Below are positions 17,161 through 25,351 of a DNA stretch of 64,000 bases, piece after piece. How positions within the stretch are numbered: the first letter of the stretch is position 1; the number at the start of each line of letters is the position of its first letter. A program made the position numbers and the translations under genes. Source of the DNA: Latilactobacillus fuchuensis DSM 14340 = JCM 11249 (lineage in GTDB: Bacteria; Bacillota; Bacilli; Lactobacillales; Lactobacillaceae); assembly GCF_000615805.1 (NCBI RefSeq), contig NZ_BAMJ01000006.1:1-64000 (forward strand), given 5' to 3'. Under the pieces are notes generated by a model that made no database searches, was not told the DNA's origin, and saw only the letters and a program-made list of their open reading frames with translations.

Positions 17161-17851
17161 CACGGAACTAGGCTAATGCTCAGTTGCTAACCGCAACTCA
17201 ACACACTTCTTTTCTTAACGTGCTTCTGAGCTAACTTCTTCCGTCTAGCTACAACTAGCAACTTATGACTAAGCCCATCATAAATTGCTAGTTTAGGCTA
17301 TACTCAGAAGTTGACCAGCTCAGTCAGACACTTCTTTCTTAACGTGCTTCTCGAGTAGCCTTTTCCGATTAACTACGAAATGGGCATCATGAGCAAAAAC
17401 CACTCATAACACCCATTTCTAGGTTAATCCTCAAAGCCTGACCAACTCGAATCAGACACTTCGATCTTTAACGTGCTTCGGCACACAGCTTCCTGTGCTT
17501 ACCTACGTTTCGCAAACAAAGTCCACAGCCCGGACTTTATTCACGGAACTAGGCTAATGCTCAGAAGCTACCGTGCGCCTCAGCAACTTCTTTTCTTAAC
17601 GTGCTTTTGAGTTGCAACAACTTCCGCTTAACCTAAAAATACCAATTATCTTAAAAACCCAAGATAACTGGTACTTTTCTGTTAATGCTCAGTTGCTAAC
17701 CGCAACTCAACACACTTCTTTTCTTAACGTGCTTCTGAGCTAACTTCTTCCGTCTAGCTACAACTAGCAACTTATGACTAAGCCCGTCATAAATTGCTAG
17801 TTTAGGCTATACTCAGAAGTTGACCAGCTCAGTCAGACACTTCTTTTCTTA
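17161..17851 (-). repeat. Palindromic repeat array 1 (five units plus a half unit)
   Basis: Five units of 124-129 bases start with AACGTGCTT at 17217, 17341, 17470, 17598 and 17726; each ends in about ACACTTC(TTTT)CTT. A half unit precedes (17161-17216). Each unit is a nested palindrome, e.g. GAGCTAACTTCT with AGAAGTTGACCAGCTC, with a different inner stem. Units 17217 and 17726 are almost identical; the others differ inside. The right edge overlaps the uspA stop codon (17849-17851). No gene is seen within. Confidence 0.85.
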
Positions 17852-18316
17852 ACGTACCACCGTTACCGAGCATGGTGCGTATTTTGATAGATAACTGGCA
17901 TGCGTGCCAATCAGATGTTTTGAGGGTTTCGTTTTTGAACCGACAATCACTAAATCAGGTTGGAAGCTAGGAATGATTTCTTCCACAATCACGTGTCCTG
18001 GATTGCCTTCACCGACGAATGGTGTGACTTCTTCGACACCAAATTCTTGAGCCTTTTGGACGTAAATTTCCAAATCGGCGGCAATTTCAGACCGACGATC
18101 AGCAACGATGTTCGGTGATAATGATTGATAGATGTTCAAATCGCCGGTTTCCAAAATACTAACAATTCCCATTGGAATCTGATAGGCCTTAGCCACTGTA
18201 CAAGCATAGTTGAAAGCGCGTTTTGATGACGTCGTATCGTCATCGTCAATCGCGATTAATAATTTTTGATAGTGCATTGATTCCACTTCGATATTTAACT
18301 GACGTTTTTCTGACAT
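17849..18316 (-). CDS. Universal stress protein, UspA family
   Basis: 155-aa nucleotide-binding fold protein: N-terminal HYQKLLIAIDDDDTTSSKRAF (phosphate strand), then the C-terminal IVGSKTKPSKHLIGTHASYLSKYAPCSVTVVR, the ATP-binding end of the family, though the first Gly spacing of GxxGx9G(S/T) is changed. An N-terminal extension of 13 residues precedes the fold. SD AAAGGAG. It lies 14 bases after panE in one operon. The stop codon is formed by the edge of the palindromic array, so the 3' UTR is made of repeats. Confidence 0.85.
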   Translation of the reverse strand: MSEKRQLNIEVESMHYQKLLIAIDDDDTTSSKRAFNYACTVAKAYQIPMGIVSILETGDLNIYQSLSPNIVADRRSEIAADLEIYVQKAQEFGVEEVTPFVGEGNPGHVIVEEIIPSFQPDLVIVGSKTKPSKHLIGTHASYLSKYAPCSVTVVR

Positions 18317-18330
18317 AACAAACGACTCCT

Positions 18331-19269
18331 TTATTTTTCGATTAATAGGGCTTCTTTAGTGTGAACTAATTCGGTAATCAATTGATTGACGGGTGTTGCA
18401 ATCCCGCGCTCAGTTCCCTTCCGCGCGACATAGCCGTTTAAATAATCAATTTCAGTTGGCCGGTGATGTTGAATTAAATCTTGATGCATCGACGGATAAT
18501 GATCACCCGCTTCTTCTGGATTAAACAACGGCATAATGTGCGCCAACATCTCAGCCGGTTGCAAATCGACACCTTCAGTCGCAGCGACGGCCGAAAATTC
18601 GGCAACAATTGCGGTCAATAGCGTCGTCGCTTGACTGGTCTGTCCCAGTTGCGCAATATTACAATCTAGTAAAGCGCACAGACTATTTAAAGTCCCGTTA
18701 ACACACGCTTTACGCCAGATTGAAAATAAAACATCCGTACTATAGTGCGCCTTTAATCCGGCCGCACTCAGTAACTCGACCAATGCTTTGGCCGCATTTT
18801 GACTATCAGGGGCCACGTTTTGTAGTTCAACGCTCCCCGAACCACTCAATGTAATTTCACCAGGGCCCGTTAATCCGGCTGTCCATAAAGTGATTCCAAC
18901 AAAAATATTAGTCTTCGGTAGATACCGTTCAATCGTTTCTGGATGCCCCAATCCGTTTAATAGACAAACCACTTTGGTCTTAGGTCCAATTAACGGTTGA
19001 ATCGTTTGTAACATGTTCGTTAACTGCATTGATTTCGTAAATAAAATAATCACATCTTGAATCTCTTTAATATCCGTCGGCAACGCTGCTGGAATCTGAA
19101 CCTGCAGTGGCGCTTGCCCCGCAATATTAACGGTTAGTCCGTTGGTGTTAATGGCTTGAACGTGTGCTGCCCAATTATCAAGTAACACCACCGAATTCCC
19201 CGTCGCTTGTAACATATAGCCAAATCGACTGCCCATCGCACCCGATCCAGCAATTGCAATTTTTGTCAT
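18331..19269 (-). CDS. Ketopantoate reductase / ApbA-PanE family oxidoreductase
   Basis: 312-aa NADP-dependent 2-oxoacid reductase. The N-terminal Rossmann motif is GSGAMGSRFG (residues 8-17), followed by LFTKSMQ and NGLGHPE (catalytic/substrate segments of PanE), then WRKACVNGTLNSLCAL, the conserved Lys-Asn stretch of the C-terminal helical domain. No other pantothenate gene is near. In Lactococcus, PanE mainly reduces branched 2-oxoacids (hydroxyisocaproate dehydrogenase), a plausible role here. Operon with uspA. Confidence 0.85.
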   Translation of the reverse strand: MTKIAIAGSGAMGSRFGYMLQATGNSVVLLDNWAAHVQAINTNGLTVNIAGQAPLQVQIPAALPTDIKEIQDVIILFTKSMQLTNMLQTIQPLIGPKTKVVCLLNGLGHPETIERYLPKTNIFVGITLWTAGLTGPGEITLSGSGSVELQNVAPDSQNAAKALVELLSAAGLKAHYSTDVLFSIWRKACVNGTLNSLCALLDCNIAQLGQTSQATTLLTAIVAEFSAVAATEGVDLQPAEMLAHIMPLFNPEEAGDHYPSMHQDLIQHHRPTEIDYLNGYVARKGTERGIATPVNQLITELVHTKEALLIEK

Positions 19270-19410
19270 TCGCTAATAACTCCCTTACTCACTTGTTCCC
19301 TATCATCATGCCACACTTTCACCAAATTTTCATCAGAAACCGCTTAAATCGCTTTTTTTAATCCGCCGGTCTATACTGGAGCTAATCTCAATTAGAAAGA
19401 GGGGGTTTCA

Positions 19411-19887
19411 ATGACCAAAATAACTGATTTTACCGTCACCGATATTGCGGGTGAATCCTATCCGTTATCGCGTTATCAAGGACAAGCGCTACTGATTGTC
19501 AATACGGCTAGTAAATGTGGCTTTACGCCCCAATTTGCCGGTTTAGAAGAACTTTATCAAACCTATCGCGATCAAGGGTTCACGATTTTAGGCTTCCCTT
19601 GCAATCAATTCTTGATGCAAGATCCCGGTTCAGATCAGAAAATTGCGACATTCTGCCAACAAAACTACGGGGTTAGTTTCCCGATGCACCATAAAATTAA
19701 AGTCAATGGTGCCCAACAAGATCCACTGTATCGCTATTTAATCGACGTTTCTGGTGGGGCTAACATTAAATGGAATTTCACTAAATTTCTGATAGATCAA
19801 AATGGGCAGTTCGTACAACGCTTCGAACCAAAAGAAACACCTGCTAGCATCAGTCCGGTTCTCGAGCAACTATTGAAGACTGACTAA
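19411..19887 (+). CDS. Glutathione peroxidase family protein
   Basis: 158-aa thioredoxin-fold peroxidase. Catalytic Cys is in NTASKCGFTPQ (residue about 36), Gln in FPCNQF and Trp/Asn in IKWNFTKFL, giving the complete Cys-Gln-Trp(-Asn) set; a Cys in FPCNQ can act as resolving residue, as in thioredoxin-dependent members. It reduces peroxides in the cytosol. SD GAGGGGG. Probable -10 is TATACT near 19371. Terminator follows. Confidence 0.92.
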   Translation: MTKITDFTVTDIAGESYPLSRYQGQALLIVNTASKCGFTPQFAGLEELYQTYRDQGFTILGFPCNQFLMQDPGSDQKIATFCQQNYGVSFPMHHKIKVNGAQQDPLYRYLIDVSGGANIKWNFTKFLIDQNGQFVQRFEPKETPASISPVLEQLLKTD

Positions 19888-19910
19888 CACGAATGCTATC
19901 GGATACAATC

Positions 19911-19952
19911 AAAAAAACAGACGATTCTCAGCTGAGAATCGTCTGTTTTTTT
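19911..19952. terminator. Bidirectional terminator
   Basis: ACAGACGATTCTCAGC and its complement form a perfect stem, with A run left and T run right, between convergent genes. Confidence 0.9.
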
Positions 19953-20685
19953 AAAATAAAAATTGCCGGTGCGATAACACGACTTGGTGAATCATCAATA
20001 AGAAAATACTGTAGCCTAAACTCATTAGCCAGGCTAGACAGAGATCCAAAATGCCAATGTGCACGCTCGTATTAAATAGTTGGGCAATCGTCGAAATCGG
20101 TGGCAATAACCCTAGCATGTAGAGATACGGGTGCCAATAAGTGACAATCGCTTCGCCACAGGTCCCTAATACAACCATCAATACCGTTAAAACCCCCGCA
20201 AGTCGGCGATTACTCAAGACCCGTCGTTGCCAAATTAAACCGGTGGTAATCGCAACCGGTACGACACTCAGCAACATTAAGAAACCGCCGAACCAATCCC
20301 ACCAATTTAGTGTTCGACTGAAATAGCGCGCGCCGTGTAGCCATAAACCGAGCGCCGAAGCCCCAATTCCTAGAATGACGAAGAAGACGCCGATTAAAGC
20401 TAAATAACACAATAGACTTTGATAAAAGCGGCGCCGTTTTCTTAATTTCAGACTGATTACTTTTTCCAAACCAATCGGCAATTGATTGATATAACTGTAG
20501 GTCAACCAAGTCATTAACACAAACAGGCCTAATAATAAGACGGCGAGACTGCCAACAAAATCTTGTGGATAAGCAACAAAGTTCACGGCTAACATAATCA
20601 ACCAGAATAAAAGTGGCCCCCACAAGCTCCCGTTGTCCATTAAAACCCGTTGGTGCAATCTTAACTGTGCACTAAAGGACCTCAT
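19951..20685 (-). CDS. ABC exporter membrane subunit (ABC-2 type, putative)
   Basis: 244 aa with about six membrane helices (for example GPLLFWLIMLAVNFVAY, LLLGLFVLMTWLTY, YLALIGVFFVILGIGASALGL, LAGVLTVLMVVLGTC). Begins with a cytosolic segment SFSAQLRLHQRVLMDN typical for ABC-2 permeases. It overlaps the end of the ATPase gene by 14 bases, so the two make one exporter. Substrate unknown. The stop codon lies in the shared terminator. Confidence 0.78.
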   Translation of the reverse strand: MRSFSAQLRLHQRVLMDNGSLWGPLLFWLIMLAVNFVAYPQDFVGSLAVLLLGLFVLMTWLTYSYINQLPIGLEKVISLKLRKRRRFYQSLLCYLALIGVFFVILGIGASALGLWLHGARYFSRTLNWWDWFGGFLMLLSVVPVAITTGLIWQRRVLSNRRLAGVLTVLMVVLGTCGEAIVTYWHPYLYMLGLLPPISTIAQLFNTSVHIGILDLCLAWLMSLGYSIFLLMIHQVVLSHRQFLF

Positions 20686-21508
20686 AGCGTAACCCCCTCA
20701 AACTAAACCCATTTTTAAGCATCGCTTCAATTAATGCATCACTTTGGTGAACGTTGGCGTAAACAATCACGCGCCGAGAACCATCCGTGATTTTAAGCGC
20801 TAATTGTTGCAACGCTGCTGGTAACGCTAACGAACGTGGCGTCGTTGCAAATTCAAGCCGCATCACTTTTTCTTCCGGTTGTGGTAATTCTTCGACTGGC
20901 AATAAGCGCATCGCATCCAATTCATAGATGGTCGTCGCTAATTGTTCAATCAAAAAAGCGTTGTTAGTCCCTAAGATTAGCGCGCCCCCTTTTTGGCGGT
21001 AATCCTTTAACCAATGAATCATGCGCATCTGCGTCGGACCATCTTGACCGGTTAGCGGTTCATCCATGATTAAAATATCAGGGGTCCTCAAAATCGCCTG
21101 CAAGAAATTAACTTTCTGCAAGTTTCCTCGTGAGAGTTGTTTTAAAGGGACCTCTAAAGAGGCAGTTAGCCCAAATTCATAGGCTAATTCGGTAATCTGT
21201 TGATCCAAATAACGATTATCAACCCGATTCATTTCACCCAATAAGTGCAAATAAGTGCGCGGGGTTAAGCCAGTTGGCGCTAATTGTTCCGCCATGTAGC
21301 CAACTCGCATCTTAGGTGCTAATTTCAATTGGCCCCGACTAATGTTGGTCAGTCCCGCCAAAACGGTTAGTAACGTGGTTTTACCCGCACCATTTTGTCC
21401 CGTAATCGCGATACATTCTTGACGCCCTATTTGTAAATTTAATCGTTTAAAAAGTTGGCGCCGTTGATATTTTTGCGAAAAATCGCGTAACTCCAAGACT
21501 GCCTGCAT
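20672..21508 (-). CDS. ABC transporter ATP-binding protein
   Basis: 278 aa. Walker A GQNGAGKTT (about residue 37), signature LSRGNLQKVNF (a degenerate LSGGQ), Walker B ILIMDEP, and a D-loop LTGQDGPT. The H-loop position reads GTNN instead of the usual (T/S)H, a notable change near the catalytic site. It partners the overlapping membrane subunit. ATG 21508 is used, since the longer frame starts inside the end of the upstream gene. SD AAAGG is 13 bases away, so the start is not certain. Substrate unknown. Confidence 0.85.
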   Translation of the reverse strand: MQAVLELRDFSQKYQRRQLFKRLNLQIGRQECIAITGQNGAGKTTLLTVLAGLTNISRGQLKLAPKMRVGYMAEQLAPTGLTPRTYLHLLGEMNRVDNRYLDQQITELAYEFGLTASLEVPLKQLSRGNLQKVNFLQAILRTPDILIMDEPLTGQDGPTQMRMIHWLKDYRQKGGALILGTNNAFLIEQLATTIYELDAMRLLPVEELPQPEEKVMRLEFATTPRSLALPAALQQLALKITDGSRRVIVYANVHQSDALIEAMLKNGFSLRGLRYEVL

Positions 21509-21530
21509 GTCTGTTTGCCAACCTTTACTA

Positions 21531-22022
21531 TTATTTAGCTTGCCAATTCGCAATATTTTGTGCGGCTAATGCCAAACTCAACACGGCATCTTTAGACAAG
21601 TCAGCCTGAATTAAATTATGTTTAACCGTTGCAGCCACTGCGCCAATCACCGCCAAGCCGTACGTCAAAACTTCTAAATCACGTTTAACCAAATATTGAT
21701 CTTCATAAACGGCTTCGTGGCTATATTCAAAATTAACTTTATTGTCGGCTAAAATACCATCGACATGGGTCACCATAATCCGATCAGTGACGTCGATTAA
21801 TAATTTACGATCGTCTGACAAGGTTAATTTATGATCTGATTCTGATTGATAGTAAGTTTCTTCGGTAATGGCTAAATATTTAGCGACCGGATTATTTAAA
21901 ACAGCAAAGCTATCCAATACGGCAAAAATTTCAGTTGGTTTAATCATTACTTTTCGTTCTAAAATTGCGGTCATGTTTGCTTCAAGCCAATCTGCTAATT
22001 GGCGAACATTATCTTGTACCAT
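21531..22022 (-). CDS. Hypothetical protein, 163 aa
   Basis: MVQDNVRQLADWLEANMTAIL... to AAQNIANWQAK. Start ATG 22022 is preceded by SD AAAAGGGGTG; the longer frame from 22097 has none. Predicted soluble, mixed helix/strand. It contains an acidic DVTDRIMVTHVDG segment; no recognised catalytic motif or family. It precedes the ABC genes and probably shares their transcript, so it may be a regulator or accessory protein; this is only positional inference. Confidence 0.7.
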   Translation of the reverse strand: MVQDNVRQLADWLEANMTAILERKVMIKPTEIFAVLDSFAVLNNPVAKYLAITEETYYQSESDHKLTLSDDRKLLIDVTDRIMVTHVDGILADNKVNFEYSHEAVYEDQYLVKRDLEVLTYGLAVIGAVAATVKHNLIQADLSKDAVLSLALAAQNIANWQAK

Positions 22023-22112
22023 GGTTGCACCCCTTTTATTATCTTTAAATATTCTTAATATATACTTACCATAATACACCATCGACAAATGAAGCAAAAG
22101 CCGGAGTTACTG

Positions 22113-22652
22113 TTAATCCGCTTGCGGATGATCATCGATTAAACCGGCACCCTGTAAATAGGCGTAAATGATGACCGGTCCAACAAACTGACAACCCCGT
22201 TTCTTTAAATCGCGCGCGACTTGGATCGACAATGGAGATTGCGCTGGTACCGCCGCCCAAGTCGCCGGGTGATTAACAATTGGTTGGTCATCCACAAACT
22301 GCCATAGATACTTAGCAAACTGACCAAATTCACGTTGAATGGCTAAAACAACCTGCGCGTTATTAATCGTCGCCGTTAATTTCCGTCGATTGCGAATCAA
22401 ATCCGGGTTCAACATGAGTTGGTCGATATCGGCGTTCGTCATTGCCGCGACTTTAGCAATTTCAAATTGATGAAATGCTTGACGAAAAGCAGGACGTTTG
22501 GCGAGGACTGTTCGCCAACTCAACCCCGCTTGATAAGTCTCTAAACACAACAATTCAAATAACCGTTGATCGTCGTGCTCTGGGCGCCCCCATTCAGTTT
22601 GATAATAGGCTAATAGTGCTGGTGTTTCGTTCATCCAATTGGCATTTGTCAT
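22113..22652 (-). CDS. tag: DNA-3-methyladenine glycosylase I, Tag family
   Basis: 179-aa HhH-superfamily base-excision enzyme that removes 3-methyladenine from DNA. Family landmarks are EWGRPEHDDQRLFELLCLETYQAGLSW (with the base-binding Glu and Trp), FHQFEIAKVAAM, LIRNRRKL and LKKRGCQFVGPVIIYAYLQGAGLIDDH. The E. coli enzyme binds zinc through Cys4, His17, His175 and Cys179; here only the DDH His is kept, while the N-terminal Cys, the His (YY instead of YH) and the final Cys are missing. ATG 22652 has SD AAGGAGTG. Confidence 0.9.
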   Translation of the reverse strand: MTNANWMNETPALLAYYQTEWGRPEHDDQRLFELLCLETYQAGLSWRTVLAKRPAFRQAFHQFEIAKVAAMTNADIDQLMLNPDLIRNRRKLTATINNAQVVLAIQREFGQFAKYLWQFVDDQPIVNHPATWAAVPAQSPLSIQVARDLKKRGCQFVGPVIIYAYLQGAGLIDDHPQAD

Positions 22653-22689
22653 TTTAATCACTCCTTCAGTTTCAATATACGATAACAAA

Positions 22690-22741
22690 AAAGAATGCCA
22701 CTAAAATAACCACCAAAAATTAATTTTAGTGGTTATTTTAG
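22690..22741 (-). terminator. Terminator between uspA and tag
   Basis: CTAAAATAACCAC (22701-22713) pairs with GTGGTTATTTTAG (22729-22741); an alternative stem CCACTAAAAT / ATTTTAGTGG uses overlapping bases. Minus-strand reading ends in T-rich sequence (complement of 22687-22692). Confidence 0.65.
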
Positions 22742-22760
22742 CGACGCTTATATTTAATGA

Positions 22761-23246
22761 TTATTTTTTCTGACCTTTAATTTGAGTTTGATTATCAACA
22801 TCCGTCTTTACGATTAAGACGTCACAAACCGCATTCCGGTTAACGTATTCCGTTACAGAACCCATCAACATCCGTTCAACGGCGTTCAAGCCAGTCGAAC
22901 CCATCATAATTAAATCGGTTTGATGATCATTAGGAAAATCACGGGCAATCACGTTTTTGGGACTACCAAAACGAACGTGAATTTCAACATCCTCTAAATG
23001 TTCCTTATTCTGAATATCGTACTTCAAGCTATTTAAATAATTCTGAGCGTCTTCTGAAATTTGGAAAATGGCATCTCCAGAAAGCATCCCACTGTAACTA
23101 CCAGCGAATTGTTTTGTATCTAAAACGTTCAAAACATCTAAATGAGCGTTATTCATTTTAGCGACACGAACCGCCTTATTCAAAGCTAATTCAGCTTCTT
23201 CTGAACCATCAACGGGGACTAATATCTTCTTATATTCTTGAACCAT
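22761..23246 (-). CDS. Universal stress protein, UspA family
   Basis: 161-aa UspA-type protein: KKILVPVDGSEEAELALNKAV at the N-terminus and the ATP-binding signature MMGSTGLNAVERMLMGSVTEYVNRNAVCDVLIVKTD (GxxGx9GS pattern) near residues 125-155. A short charged tail (NQTQIKGQKK) follows. ATG 23246 fits SD GATGAG better than ATG 23255. Monocistronic with its own terminator; a second UspA in the window besides that at 17849, and closer to the classical family pattern. Confidence 0.9.
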   Translation of the reverse strand: MVQEYKKILVPVDGSEEAELALNKAVRVAKMNNAHLDVLNVLDTKQFAGSYSGMLSGDAIFQISEDAQNYLNSLKYDIQNKEHLEDVEIHVRFGSPKNVIARDFPNDHQTDLIMMGSTGLNAVERMLMGSVTEYVNRNAVCDVLIVKTDVDNQTQIKGQKK

Positions 23247-23392
23247 GATTCTCATCTCGCTTTCTCAATCTCAATTTGCACATTGTTACTAACTTAAGAA
23301 TATACCGCTACCGCGGACAATTCAAGCAAAAAGGTAAGGGCTTTTACAAAATGGTTAATCACTAGAAATAGTATTGAGGAAACAAAGGCGAT

Positions 23393-23460
23393 AGTTCGGA
23401 CTTTATTCACGGAACTAGGCTAATACGCAGAAGTTGACCAGCTCAGTCAGCACTTCCTTA
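23393..23460 (-). repeat. Half palindromic repeat unit at the corA 3' end
   Basis: Matches the right half of array-1 units (GGACTTTATTCACGGAACTAGGCTAAT... CAGAAGTTGACCAGCTCAGTCAGCACTTC shares both modules) and ends on the corA stop codon (tta, 23458-23460). Confidence 0.75.
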
Positions 23461-24402
23461 GAAATAGTCTTTCTTTTTTAGCCACCAACCCGCTAGTAGG
23501 CTGATGATTAGGGTTAGGCCTAATAATAGTAGGAAGCCTTTGCCGCTGTGGCTGAGTGGCACTGGGACGTTCATTCCCCAGAAGCCGCCAATCATCGTTG
23601 GAATCGTTAAAATAATTGACAACGAGGTCAAGGTTTTCATGATGTTATTCAAACGATTTGAAATAATATCCGATAATAAATCACTTAATTGAGCCAATAA
23701 TTCCCGATAAGTCGTGACGGCCTTATCCGATTTGGCAAATTGAATATCAATTCGATACAGTTCGTCAGCTTGATTGGCGACTAATTCAAATAAGCGGGTT
23801 GCTTTAATTTGCGGCATAATTTGTTGATTACTTTTTAAGCCTAAATCGAGGAAGACCACACTTTTACGCAACGTTTTTAACGCGTACAATGTTTGATTGC
23901 GCGTCGAAACGTGAACGTTTTTTTCAAGTTGTTGAATTTGTTGCGCGACAATATCCAACGCTGATAAATAACGTTGATAAATTAACGAAATACTGCGTAA
24001 GACCATCGCTTCTAATGGTTGTTGTTCGATTAACAACTGGCGCATCTGATCAACTAACGCCGACTGTTGGTGGCCGACCGTCATCAAAATATGCTCACTA
24101 ATAATAAACGAAAATGGTCGCGTAATGAACTCCGCGTGTTCTTCCGTATCCTGCATTTTAACCGGGACCAATAAACAAACATGGGTCAATTGTTCACCGG
24201 CTTCGGTCGTAAACGTTTCATAGCGCGCCACTTCATTGATATCTTGGGCAACTTCAAAAAGCGTGACTGGTAAATGATATTTTTTAGCAAAATGTAACAT
24301 TTCGTGCTTGCTCGGATCTTCAAAATGAATCCAATTGGCCTGCTTTTCAGAAGCGCTGACTTGAATCGGTTGACCCGGTATAATCTCAAAATATGATAAC
24401 AT
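23458..24402 (-). CDS. CorA-like divalent metal ion transporter
   Basis: 314-aa membrane transporter for Mg2+ (or Co2+/Ni2+). A large cytosolic N-terminal domain with long helices is followed by two C-terminal membrane helices; the pore signature GMN is in GGFWGMNVPVPL at the end of TM1, and the tail is KKKDYF. ATG 24402 follows SD GGAGTG by 7 bases; the longer frame lacks an SD. Monocistronic; a half palindromic repeat overlaps its stop. Confidence 0.92.
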   Translation of the reverse strand: MLSYFEIIPGQPIQVSASEKQANWIHFEDPSKHEMLHFAKKYHLPVTLFEVAQDINEVARYETFTTEAGEQLTHVCLLVPVKMQDTEEHAEFITRPFSFIISEHILMTVGHQQSALVDQMRQLLIEQQPLEAMVLRSISLIYQRYLSALDIVAQQIQQLEKNVHVSTRNQTLYALKTLRKSVVFLDLGLKSNQQIMPQIKATRLFELVANQADELYRIDIQFAKSDKAVTTYRELLAQLSDLLSDIISNRLNNIMKTLTSLSIILTIPTMIGGFWGMNVPVPLSHSGKGFLLLLGLTLIISLLAGWWLKKKDYF

Positions 24403-24524
24403 GTTATCCACTCCGTTCTCACTATTTATTATCATACTGTGCATCGACAACTAATAACAAGTCTCAACCGTTAAATTAATTAATATGCTACAATATCAGT
24501 AGTTTAAAACGGGAGGGTTATCTG

Positions 24525-25313
24525 ATGCAAAATCGAATTTTACCACTACAACAAGGGCGTAATTTTAGGGAATTAGGCGGCTACCAAACGACAGACGGTC
24601 ACACACTTAAATGGCACAAATTAATTCGTTCAGCAACTTTGGCGAACTTAAACCAATCTGATTTGGACTATCTAGCCGATTACGGGCTTCAATACGATGT
24701 CGATTTTCGATCCGTTGATGAAAAAACGGCTGCACCAGATCGCTTACCACAACAAACCACTTATGAATTGTTACCCGTCTTTGCGGTTGATGAAACGGCC
24801 AATTCCGCTAGTGAAGAAGAGATGTATCAGTTATTCAGCCAAGATGCGACTACTGGGTATCAACGGATGGTTAAAGTCTACGATAATCTCATCAATCAAG
24901 AACACTCTAAAGCGGCCTACCGCCGCTTCTTCGAATTATTATTAGCCAATGATCAAGACAATAGTAGTCTCCTTTTTCATTGTTCCGCCGGTAAAGATCG
25001 CACTGGTATGGGCGCAGCCTTCTTACTGAGCGCACTCGGCGTTCCCGAAACCACGATTCAAGCTGACTATCTCTTAACGAATCAAGCTTCTGCCAATTAC
25101 ATTCAAGAATATTTAAACGACTTGAAACAAAAGACAAGTGACCCCGCAATCATCCAAAGCGTCCATGCGCTACTGACGGTCGATTTAGATTATTTAAACA
25201 CCGCTAAAAAAGCAATTCAAGCGCAAACCGGTAGCGTTCAGAATTATTTAAAGACCGATTTAAAATTAACCGATCACGATTTGGCGGACTTGCGTCAAAT
25301 TTATTTAAACTAA
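24525..25313 (+). CDS. Tyrosine/phosphoinositide phosphatase family protein
   Basis: 262-aa dual-specificity-type phosphatase (Y_phosphatase3 family, like Listeria LipA / MptpB). The N-terminal NFRELGGYQTTDG segment and the P-loop HCSAGKDRTG (CX5R, Cys about 153) are diagnostic; the Lys-Asp in the loop is the feature of the lipid-phosphatase-like group. SD GGGAGGG. -10 TACAAT near 24490. No signal peptide, so cytosolic. Physiological substrate unknown. Confidence 0.9.
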   Translation: MQNRILPLQQGRNFRELGGYQTTDGHTLKWHKLIRSATLANLNQSDLDYLADYGLQYDVDFRSVDEKTAAPDRLPQQTTYELLPVFAVDETANSASEEEMYQLFSQDATTGYQRMVKVYDNLINQEHSKAAYRRFFELLLANDQDNSSLLFHCSAGKDRTGMGAAFLLSALGVPETTIQADYLLTNQASANYIQEYLNDLKQKTSDPAIIQSVHALLTVDLDYLNTAKKAIQAQTGSVQNYLKTDLKLTDHDLADLRQIYLN

Positions 25314-25315
25314 TC

Positions 25316-25331
25316 AGTTCCACGTGAAACG
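25316..25331. promoter_or_regulatory. parS-like site
   Basis: AGTTCCACGTGAAACG matches TGTTTCACGTGAAACA at 13 of 16 positions with the CACGTG core intact. It is intergenic between the phosphatase stop and queG. Confidence 0.5.
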
Positions 25332-25351
25332 TGATTTTTTGAAAGGAATTA

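Noticed and set aside
17161-17851. CRISPR array
   Set aside because: Unit length and shared ends are regular, but the variable parts are palindromic, two are nearly identical, and no cas gene is present.
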